Origin: Opacimonas sp002292215
Lineage (GTDB): Bacteria > Pseudomonadota > Gammaproteobacteria > Enterobacterales > Alteromonadaceae
Direction of reading: 5' to 3'
Assembly (NCBI GenBank): GCA_943846745.1
Contig: OX044360.1
Coordinates: forward strand, 2,356,001 to 2,420,000
DNA: 64,000 nt
How positions within the stretch are numbered: position 1 is the stretch's first letter; the number at the start of each line of letters is the position of its first letter. The notes beneath the pieces were generated by a model. That model worked only from the letters and a program-made list of their open reading frames with translations. It had not been told where the DNA came from and searched no databases. The translations under genes were made by a program, and so were the position numbers. Of the stretch, positions 52,310-59,240 are shown piece after piece.

Positions 52310-53149
52310 ATGCTACAAGCCCCATTACAAGAAGCACAATATTGGGTGTTTTCTAACATAGACCCGGTCATTTTTTCTATCGGTCCCTTAGCGGTTCGTT
52401 GGTACGGACTAATGTACCTAGTCGGATTTATTGCAGCGTACTTGTTAGCAAAAAAACGTCTTGCTCGCACGGGGTGGAGTGAAGATGATTTGAGCGACTT
52501 ATTATTTTGGGGATTTTTGGGTGTCATTATTGGCGGCCGCCTAGGGTACGTGTTGTTTTATCAATTTGAATATTTCGTATCTGACCCTATTTATTTAATA
52601 AAGATTTGGACTGGCGGTATGTCATTTCATGGCGGCTTACTTGGCGTCATCGCGGCCATTATATTGTTTGCGCGCAAGAAAAAAGTATCATTTTTAGCCG
52701 TCGGTGATTTTGTCGCGCCTTTAGTTCCTATTGGACTCGGTGCTGGCCGTATCGGTAACTTTATTAATGGTGAACTGTGGGGGCGTGCAACGGATGTGCC
52801 TTGGGCAGTGATTTTTGCAAGTACTGACCCAGATAGATTGCCGCGACATCCATCGCAGTTGTATCAGTTTGCCTTAGAAGGTGTGGTGTTGTTTACTTTG
52901 TTATGGTTGTTTTCACGCAAACCTAAACCGGTAGGGGCTGTGGCAGGGATGTTTTTACTGGGTTATGGCATTGTCCGTTTTGTGGTTGAGTTTTTCCGTC
53001 AACCCGATGCACATTTAGGTCTTAATTCACTGGGTCTATCACAAGGCCAATTACTCAGTCTCCCCATGATCATCATTGGTGCGGTCATTATCTATCGCGC
53101 TTATTCATACTCGACGACTAACAGCATTATTAACTCGACAAAAAAATAA
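52310..53149 (+). CDS. lgt: Prolipoprotein diacylglyceryl transferase
   Basis: Inner-membrane enzyme that attaches diacylglycerol to the lipobox Cys of lipoproteins, of which this window encodes several. Motifs: VRWYGLMYLVGF, GGRLGYVLFY, GGMSFHGGLLG with the essential His, and the signature GRIGNFINGELWGR, followed by HPSQLYQFALEG. The 279 residues and seven hydrophobic segments are standard. It is 3 bp after the TSUP gene and 12 bp before thyA, the same lgt-thyA pair as in E. coli. Confidence 0.97.
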   Translation: MLQAPLQEAQYWVFSNIDPVIFSIGPLAVRWYGLMYLVGFIAAYLLAKKRLARTGWSEDDLSDLLFWGFLGVIIGGRLGYVLFYQFEYFVSDPIYLIKIWTGGMSFHGGLLGVIAAIILFARKKKVSFLAVGDFVAPLVPIGLGAGRIGNFINGELWGRATDVPWAVIFASTDPDRLPRHPSQLYQFALEGVVLFTLLWLFSRKPKPVGAVAGMFLLGYGIVRFVVEFFRQPDAHLGLNSLGLSQGQLLSLPMIIIGAVIIYRAYSYSTTNSIINSTKK

Positions 53150-53161
53150 AGGGTTTACCTC

Positions 53162-54013
53162 ATGAGACAATATGAAGATTTATGTCAACGCATCATCGAT
53201 GAAGGTGAATGGGTAGCCAATGAGCGCACAGGCAAACGCTGTTTGACCTTGATAAATGCAGATCTGGAATATGATGTTGAGAATAATGAGTTTCCGTTGG
53301 TCACTACGCGTAAGAGCTTTTATAAGGCGGCGATTGCTGAATTACTCGGTTATCTTCGCGGTTATGATAATGCTGCTGATTTTCGTGCAATAGGTTGCAA
53401 TACGTGGAACGCGAATGCCAATGAAAACCAAGCATGGCTCAATAATCCTCATCGCAAAGGTGAAGATGATATGGGGCGTGTGTATGGTGTGCAAGGTCGT
53501 GCTTGGCAACGTAGTGATGGCACAACCTTAGATCAATTACAAAAAATCGTTGATGATTTATCTCGTGGGGTTGATGATCGCGGTGAGATCTTAACATTCT
53601 ACAACCCGGGTGAGTTTGAAATGGGCTGTTTACGTCCATGTATGCACACGCATCACTTTTCATTACTCGGAGGTAAATTATATCTCAATAGTATGCAGCG
53701 CAGTGCGGATATTCCATTGGGGATCAACTTTAACCAAGTACAAGTCTTTGTCTTATTGGCTCTGATTGCACAAATTACAGGCCATAAACCGGGCAAGGCG
53801 TATCATAAAATTGTTAATGCGCATATTTATGAAGATCAGCTTGAGTTGATGCGTGATGTACAGCTAAAACGTGAACCTTTCGCCGCACCTAAATTGACGA
53901 TTAATCCTGATATTAAATCATTAAAAGATATTGAAACTTGGGTCACACGAGATGACTTTACGGTTGAAGGCTATGAGTGTCATGAGGCGATAGCTTATCC
54001 TTTTGCGGTATAG
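53162..54013 (+). CDS. thyA: Thymidylate synthase
   Basis: Methylates dUMP to dTMP with methylene-tetrahydrofolate. Present are LVTTRKSFYKAAIAELL, DMGRVYGVQGR and the nucleophile Cys in GCLRPCMHTHHF; the substrate-binding segment reads MQRSADIPLGINFNQ. The usual QRSCD is QRSAD here, so the second, non-catalytic Cys is replaced. The 283-residue form, with insertions relative to the 264-residue E. coli enzyme, is the version I associate with Vibrio and Shewanella. It ends the conserved rppH-thyA series. Confidence 0.94.
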   Translation: MRQYEDLCQRIIDEGEWVANERTGKRCLTLINADLEYDVENNEFPLVTTRKSFYKAAIAELLGYLRGYDNAADFRAIGCNTWNANANENQAWLNNPHRKGEDDMGRVYGVQGRAWQRSDGTTLDQLQKIVDDLSRGVDDRGEILTFYNPGEFEMGCLRPCMHTHHFSLLGGKLYLNSMQRSADIPLGINFNQVQVFVLLALIAQITGHKPGKAYHKIVNAHIYEDQLELMRDVQLKREPFAAPKLTINPDIKSLKDIETWVTRDDFTVEGYECHEAIAYPFAV

Positions 54014-54078
54014 CTATTCAGGACTCAATCTCACACTAATACATTTGACCACTATTGCCCCATGTTCTTTATAGAAAC

Positions 54079-54201
54079 AAGCTTCTTCAAAAACCAGACG
54101 CCGGCGATATTGTAAAGGCTGAACATGAGATATGGATGCTCACTATGTACAGTAAATCGGAACGAGCTACTATCGCTGGTCATAACTGGCCTAAAATGTG
54201 A
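54079..54201 (+). pseudogene. Remnant of a RelE/HigB-type toxin gene
   Basis: In one frame the DNA reads KLLQKPDAGDIVKAEHEIWM, then LTMYSKSERATIAGH and a stop. The first part resembles the ...LLxxPxxGDVI(K) region of RelE/HigB-like toxins and the second their C-terminal strand (E-I-x-L-L-T-x-Y-x-K-x-E). Normally about 35 residues separate the two parts, and the N-terminus is absent here, so this looks like an internally deleted and truncated copy. There is no start codon in frame at the right place and a stop lies upstream at 54046. The family assignment is from memory of the pattern only. Confidence 0.42.
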
Positions 54202-54274
54202 CAATATCATCGGCGCTTTATCGTAAGTGTTAGACAGCTATAACCTTAGTCATATGCGGGCCGAACACAAAGAA

Positions 54275-54311
54275 GTCGGACGAAAGTCGTGCCTATGTCG
54301 GGGCCTTGTCG
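54275..54311 (+). repeat. Four GTCG repeats spaced exactly 11 bp
   Basis: GTCG occurs at 54275, 54286, 54297 and 54308, each 11 bp apart, with a fifth at 54324 after 16 bp. The repeats alternate GTCGG, GTCGT, GTCGG, GTCGT. The periodicity is close to one helical turn, so bound protein would line up on one face. The array is about 65 bp upstream of the HTH-DUF805 start. Otherwise the 360-bp gap between thyA and that gene holds only the toxin remnant. Confidence 0.45.
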
Positions 54312-54374
54312 TAACTGTGTAACGTCGTTCAGTCCAATAATAGGATGTACCAGAGAGCCTATGGAGAAGCATTT

Positions 54375-54923
54375 ATGTACGTGAACAGTATCCGACTTCG
54401 AGAACTACGTCTTGCCCGTCAATGGTCACAGGATCAATTGGCCACACTTTGTGGTTTAAACCTGCGCACCATCCAACGCCTAGAATCTGGTGCTAAGATC
54501 TCTAATGAATCTTTGCGGGCACTTGCTGCCGTTCTTGAGGTGCCAGCCGAGAGCTTGCTAACTGACGAACCGTCGCCCGGTCAATCAGCCCTTAAGGCAA
54601 TGCGTGAAGGTGTGCTTAGTGGTCTAGAATTTACTGGCACTACCCCACGAGCCGATTTCTGGTGGTTTGCGCTCGGTGTGGTAATGATGTTGGTTTTCGT
54701 GAAGTTGCTCGGTCTGGTCCTCGGTCCGCTGCCGCTACAATTAGCCTCATTGGTCGTGTTGCTGCCATGGATCGCGGCCTGCACTAGGCGCTTGCGCGAT
54801 GCTGGACTCAGTCCTTGGTGGCAGCTCATCAGCTTAGCTCCAGTCGCAGGTATCCTTGTGTTGCTCTATTTACTTACCTATCAAATCAAAAAAGCAGAGC
54901 CTGCAAATGCGACAACGAGCTGA
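54375..54923 (+). CDS. XRE-type HTH regulator fused to DUF805 membrane domain
   Basis: A 182-residue protein. Residues 1-70 are a Cro/CI-type helix-turn-helix (WSQDQLATLCGLNLRTIQRL, then ALAAVLEVPAESLL). Residues about 95-170 form a DUF805-like membrane part with hydrophobic segments (FWWFALGVVMMLVFVKLLG, LQLASLVVLLPWIAACTRR) and the DUF805 hallmark RRLRDAGLSPWW. This suggests a membrane-tethered DNA-binding protein. The start at 54375 has GGAG eight bases upstream; an in-frame ATG at 54345 is less likely. The gene is visibly richer in G+C, with CTG, CGC and GCC codons, than its neighbours, suggesting transfer. Target genes are unknown. Confidence 0.8.
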   Translation: MYVNSIRLRELRLARQWSQDQLATLCGLNLRTIQRLESGAKISNESLRALAAVLEVPAESLLTDEPSPGQSALKAMREGVLSGLEFTGTTPRADFWWFALGVVMMLVFVKLLGLVLGPLPLQLASLVVLLPWIAACTRRLRDAGLSPWWQLISLAPVAGILVLLYLLTYQIKKAEPANATTS

Positions 54924-55021
54924 AACCGCTGCGTTTGATCGATTCGTTGCAGCATGCGACAAAGCAAATGTTCCGAATGAGGCTATGTTTCAAGCTGCTA
55001 TTTTTACAAAAGAATGTGGTT

Positions 55022-56374
55022 TTACATCCGCTCTTCCATTCGCATGATCGGTTCACGGATCATGCGTAAAAAGACCAAACTTGGGATCACCATCAGCGCA
55101 GTTAAGATAAAAAACAAGGCCCAATTACCATCCAAGCTATCTACTATATAACCGCTACTGGATGCCAATAATGTTCGTCCAAAGACACCCAACGAGGCCA
55201 TTAACGCATATTGAGATGCACTGAAGGCTTGATTGCATAATAACGAAATAAACGCCACCAAGGCGACTGAGCTCCACGCCGCGGTAAATCCGTCAACAAA
55301 GACAGTCGCGGCAAATAACGCAGTATTGGGACCCACCATCGCCATAAAAGCAAACATGATGTTGCTAGCAGCCATGGCAATCCCGCCCACCATCAATCCA
55401 CGATATATTCCGTAACGCATATTGACCATGCCGCCAATCACGGCAAAGATGATAGTGACCCACCAATTTAGTAATTTTGAGTACGTGCCTATTTGCGTAT
55501 TACTAAAGCCAATTTCTTTATAAAATACGATCGACATGCGGCCTAAAAATGCCTCGCCGATTTTGAATAAAAAGATAAAAAGTAAAATCGATAACGCAAG
55601 CTTAACGCCGTTGCGTTGAAAGAATTCTCGAAAGGGTTCAATTAAAGACACTGCTAACCAAGCTACCATACGATGACTCCATCGCTTGCTATTGAGCGTG
55701 AGTTTATCGGTATAGTTAGCACTGGCTTGGGCTTGAAATGCTTGGCGTTCAGTTTGTGGTTCACTGATCCAAAATACCGTCGTGGTTAATAACACCATGA
55801 TCCCCGCCATCGCAAAATATAAGTTTTGCCACGTAAACCCTGATAAATCCACTAAGAAAAAAGGGATCGCACCCAGGCCGCCATAGCCTGTCCACCAACC
55901 TGCGGTTGCCATTGCCGAAGCGCCTGATAAGGCGGCTTTCTCATGACGCCCTATAGTATCGACCCTAAAGGCATCAATGGCAATGTCTTGGGTGGCTGAC
56001 GCTGTTGCAATGCCCATCCCAATAACCGCAACCCAATAGAGTTGTCCTGGTAAACTGACAAAGCCCATGGCGAGACACAACAAGATAATGCATATTTGGG
56101 TGACTAAGATCCAACCACGGCGTTGTCCGAGTTTGAGAAGTTGCACTCTATCCAGTAACGGCGACCACAAAAAATTAATCGAATAGGCGACAAAGATGAC
56201 ACCAAACAACCCAATGGCACTGCGTGATAAGCCTTCTTCTTTGAGCCATGCCGTCATTGCTGAACCAATTAATACCCATGGGAAACCACTTGCCATGCCT
56301 AAGCAAAAAATGGCCATTAAGCGTTTATCTTTATAGGTACTGAGGGCGCTGCGGAGACTGGAGATGTGGGTCAT
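55022..56374 (-). CDS. ampG: AmpG-family muropeptide permease
   Basis: Major facilitator protein that brings anhydro-muropeptides from periplasm to cytoplasm for recycling. The N-terminal half follows AmpG: FCLGMASGFPWVLIGSAMTAWL, GVIFVAYSINFLWSPLLDR and GQRRGWILVTQ, with about twelve to fourteen hydrophobic segments in 450 residues. It is monocistronic here, between the HTH-DUF805 gene and a small unknown gene. It fits with the peptidoglycan-use genes at 26-42 kb, but AmpG is also a housekeeping recycling protein. Confidence 0.87.
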   Translation of the reverse strand: MTHISSLRSALSTYKDKRLMAIFCLGMASGFPWVLIGSAMTAWLKEEGLSRSAIGLFGVIFVAYSINFLWSPLLDRVQLLKLGQRRGWILVTQICIILLCLAMGFVSLPGQLYWVAVIGMGIATASATQDIAIDAFRVDTIGRHEKAALSGASAMATAGWWTGYGGLGAIPFFLVDLSGFTWQNLYFAMAGIMVLLTTTVFWISEPQTERQAFQAQASANYTDKLTLNSKRWSHRMVAWLAVSLIEPFREFFQRNGVKLALSILLFIFLFKIGEAFLGRMSIVFYKEIGFSNTQIGTYSKLLNWWVTIIFAVIGGMVNMRYGIYRGLMVGGIAMAASNIMFAFMAMVGPNTALFAATVFVDGFTAAWSSVALVAFISLLCNQAFSASQYALMASLGVFGRTLLASSSGYIVDSLDGNWALFFILTALMVIPSLVFLRMIREPIMRMEERM

Positions 56375-56431
56375 AAATCATTCTAAGGAAAACAAGATAA
56401 CCTCATCATACCATCAAGTTTGACAATTATG

Positions 56432-56773
56432 CTATTGAGGGCGCACGCCAACGCAGTCAAATGGGCAACTTTGTACTTCATCAGACAGGTAATGTAAGCA
56501 ACCGCGTAATTCATCGCATAGACATACATTACTGTGTAATTCTATTTCAGGCCAAAAGTGGATTTGATACATGATGTACCAAAAGACATGTTCTTTATGC
56601 GAGTAAGGGAGAACTGGAGAGGCATTGACTAAGCTCCATTCTTCCAATGTATCCCAAAAATAATATTGCAGTTCTTGATGGGGTAAATCTCCGCTCCAAA
56701 AGGCATTTAGGTAAAAACATAATTGTTGAGATTTTTGATTAACAAATTGCTCAATTTGAAGGTATGGCTGCAT
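56432..56773 (-). CDS. Small conserved-looking protein of unknown function
   Basis: A 113-residue, aromatic-rich, acidic protein with no signal peptide or membrane helix. The N-terminal half (MQPYLQIEQFVNQKSQQLCF) seems helical; the C-terminal half has five Cys (CLCDELRGC, then CPFDC), a possible metal-binding cluster. The frame is well formed and unshared with other genes. I recognise no family. It lies between ampG and the DUF3530 gene on the same strand, with a 100-bp AT-rich gap upstream. Confidence 0.65.
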   Translation of the reverse strand: MQPYLQIEQFVNQKSQQLCFYLNAFWSGDLPHQELQYYFWDTLEEWSLVNASPVLPYSHKEHVFWYIMYQIHFWPEIELHSNVCLCDELRGCLHYLSDEVQSCPFDCVGVRPQ

Positions 56774-56873
56774 AAAGTCACATATATATAACGAGATATT
56801 TCAAACAGTATAGTCAGTTTTTTTAATTTTGCTTACCAGAGAAAAGGAATGAAGACTAAATGGTTGTTTTTGT

Positions 56874-57752
56874 TCATAGCCAGCCAATCCGATTAAACCA
56901 TCCTGTCATTTCTTTATAAATGAGGTGTCTTTGTTTTTCTGTGATGGGCATGCCGTACAATTGTCGTTGTGTTTTTTGACGAAGGTTTTGTGTTCGAATC
57001 GTTTGTTGTCGCGTTTTTAATGTGGCGTTAGACCAACGGTTTGCACGCGATTGTGAAAAATCTAATAACGCATTAGGAAATCGCTCAATTAATCCGGGTA
57101 GCTTTTGGTTTTCATCATTTTGTGCAAAAAATACATCTTGGATCACCAATGCGTTAGGTAAAGGCAAGCGTTGTTTATCGTATAATGCGAGTAATGTCGC
57201 CGCAATCGGCCCACTGGCATAAACCACACTATAAGGACTTGCATTATCGATAGCATTGATAATGCCATTGAGTGCTTCAGCCCAATACTCACTCGCATCA
57301 GCTAATGTTGCTGGTAATTCCTCACCAACTGGGAGCGTTGCAATCATGGTGTCATATCCTGCATCAACAAATACGCTAGAAAGCTCGAGATACATCTGCA
57401 TTTGTGCACTATTTCCAAACCCTGCTGTAATAAATAATATGTGTGCTTTGACTCTTGGGGTAATGGCTTGGTACTGCAGGGTATTTAAGACATGTTCCCC
57501 AACTGAAACAGGTAAAATATAATCGGTGATTTGACGTTGTACATCGTGAGCAAAGCGTTGGCTTTGCAATCCAAAGAAACTAATTATCGCGGGTTGGGTT
57601 ACTTCTTCTTTAGGTGGTGTTGCAGCGGAGTCATTCTCTGCGGTTGATGTTGGCGGTGCTTGAGTATCTGTTCCGGTTATCGTTTGTGCATATGTTAAAT
57701 CAGTGCATAACAGATAAACTAGCACTAACATCCACAGCTGTGTTGACATCAT
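56874..57752 (-). CDS. DUF3530-family secreted alpha/beta-hydrolase-like protein
   Basis: Exported protein with a signal peptide (LWMLVLVYLLCTDLTYA-Q). A Pro/Thr/Ser-rich linker follows, then the DUF3530 body, with HILFITAGFGNSAQM, YDTMIATLPVGEE and YSVVYASGPIAATLLALY. The last has a G-x-S/G-like nucleophile-elbow position in which the Ser is shifted, so catalysis is doubtful. I start at ATG 57752, at the signal peptide; the frame is open to a GTG at 57794, but that lies in the cysG terminator hairpin. 292 residues. Function unknown. Confidence 0.8.
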   Translation of the reverse strand: MMSTQLWMLVLVYLLCTDLTYAQTITGTDTQAPPTSTAENDSAATPPKEEVTQPAIISFFGLQSQRFAHDVQRQITDYILPVSVGEHVLNTLQYQAITPRVKAHILFITAGFGNSAQMQMYLELSSVFVDAGYDTMIATLPVGEELPATLADASEYWAEALNGIINAIDNASPYSVVYASGPIAATLLALYDKQRLPLPNALVIQDVFFAQNDENQKLPGLIERFPNALLDFSQSRANRWSNATLKTRQQTIRTQNLRQKTQRQLYGMPITEKQRHLIYKEMTGWFNRIGWL

Positions 57753-57793
57753 AGATGAAAATTGTCGATGTGGAATATTTATCAGCACACACA

Positions 57794-57823
57794 AACCTGT
57801 TAATAAATGAGCATTAACAGGTT
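57794..57823 (-). terminator. Hairpin after cysG
   Basis: AACCTGTTAAT and ATTAACAGGTT are perfect 11-bp arms around an 8-base loop, 11 bp after the cysG stop on the minus strand. The trailing T-run is short (TTTGTGTG), so termination may be weak or Rho-aided. Confidence 0.65.
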
Positions 57824-57834
57824 ATCGGCAGATT

Positions 57835-59223
57835 TTATTCAGGGTTGAACCAATTGAGTTGTTCGCGCAAATTGACGACAGTACCGACAATAATTAAGGC
57901 TGGTGGTTTGATATTAGCAGCTTCTACTTTTACGACAATATCAGTTAACGTACCAATCACCACACGTTGATGTGGCATAGTAGCTGAAGCGACAATCGCA
58001 ATTGGCATATCAGGAGACATCCCATGAGCAATCAGTTGCTTACTAATAATCGATAAGCCTGTCATGCCCATGTAAAAGACAGCTGTTTGCTGAGGTTGTG
58101 CCAAGGCCGTCCAATTTAGGTTAATTGTGTCATCACGTAAGTGTCCAGTAGCAAATACCACTGACTGGGCATGGTCACGGTGTGTCAGAGGGATGCCCGC
58201 ATAGGAGGCAGCGCCACTGGCGGCAGTAACAGCTGGCACGACTTGGAAATTAATACCGTGTTCAACTAAGGTTTCAAGTTCTTCGCCGCCGCGTCCAAAA
58301 ATAAAGGGATCACCGCCTTTAAGGCGCACTACACGATTACCTTCAAGGGCTTTGTCGACTAATAGTTGATTGATTTCATCTTGTGGGATGGTATGTTTTG
58401 ACTTAGCTTTACCGACGTAGATCTTTTCTGCATCACGGCGAACTAGTTCAACAATTTCGGGTGAAACCAAACGATCATAGACGACAATATCGGCTTTTTG
58501 CATTAAGCGTAATGCGCGAAACGTTAATAAATCAGGATCACCAGGGCCCGCACCCACTAAGTAGACTTCACCTTGAGAATGATCGCCATTAGCAAAATTA
58601 TCGAGTTCTTGGATAAAGTCTGCATCAGCTTTTACTTCATTACCTTGTAATACTGTTTCTGCAATATCACCATCAAGTACTGATTCCCAAAAATATCGTC
58701 GCTGGGTGACTGTGGCTAGACGAGATTTAACTGCATTGCGGAATTTTTCAGAAAAACGCCCTAATCGTTCGACTTTATTAGGGATAACACTTTCTAATTT
58801 TTGGCGTAAATAACGCAACAAAACAGGTGCGACACCACCACTCGACATGGCAATAATTATCGGGGAACGGTCGACAATAGAAGGGGTAATGAACTTACAT
58901 AAAGGGGTATTATCAACCACATTGACCAAGATGTTGTGCGCGCAGGCATGATCATGGATATGTTGATTGACATGCGGATCATCGGTTGCCACAAAAATCA
59001 TATTGTGGCTGAAAATATCCGCATCTTCAAATTTACGTTCGTGCAACGTAAGTGAGTGCTCAGCGACTAACAGCTTAACCGTATCACTCACCCAAGGAGA
59101 CACGATGGTCACCTTGGCTGGCGTTTTTAGGATCAACTCAAGCTTACGAGCACCGACTTCGCCGGCACCGACGATTAAAACAGATAAATGCTCAGCATCA
59201 ATAAATACTGGAAAGTACTGCAT
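57835..59223 (-). CDS. cysG: Siroheme synthase (trifunctional CysG)
   Basis: Makes siroheme from uroporphyrinogen III for sulfite and nitrite reductases. The N-terminal half is the dehydrogenase/ferrochelatase (FPVFIDAEHLSVLIVGAGEV, SSGGVAPVLLRYLRQ); the C-terminal half is the SAM-dependent methyltransferase (VYLVGAGPGDPDLLTFRALR, VRLKGGDPFIFGRGGEE, YAGIPLTHRDHAQSV). The 462 residues compare with 457 in E. coli. AAGGA precedes the ATG by nine bases. It lies 17 bp after deaD on the same strand, so co-transcription is likely though functionally unexplained. Confidence 0.97.
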   Translation of the reverse strand: MQYFPVFIDAEHLSVLIVGAGEVGARKLELILKTPAKVTIVSPWVSDTVKLLVAEHSLTLHERKFEDADIFSHNMIFVATDDPHVNQHIHDHACAHNILVNVVDNTPLCKFITPSIVDRSPIIIAMSSGGVAPVLLRYLRQKLESVIPNKVERLGRFSEKFRNAVKSRLATVTQRRYFWESVLDGDIAETVLQGNEVKADADFIQELDNFANGDHSQGEVYLVGAGPGDPDLLTFRALRLMQKADIVVYDRLVSPEIVELVRRDAEKIYVGKAKSKHTIPQDEINQLLVDKALEGNRVVRLKGGDPFIFGRGGEELETLVEHGINFQVVPAVTAASGAASYAGIPLTHRDHAQSVVFATGHLRDDTINLNWTALAQPQQTAVFYMGMTGLSIISKQLIAHGMSPDMPIAIVASATMPHQRVVIGTLTDIVVKVEAANIKPPALIIVGTVVNLREQLNWFNPE

Positions 59224-59240
59224 GATCGTCTATTCCTTGC

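Noticed and set aside
54222..54257. GTTAGAC and nearby TAAC resembling an integron attC core
   Set aside because: No matching RYYYAAC inverse core at a suitable distance and no stem of attC type.
54907..55047. 46-codon ORF (MRQRAETAAF...) after the HTH-DUF805 gene
   Set aside because: Overlaps the HTH-DUF805 end and the ampG end, has no clear ribosome site, and shows no recognisable similarity; may be a fossil, but not supported as a gene.
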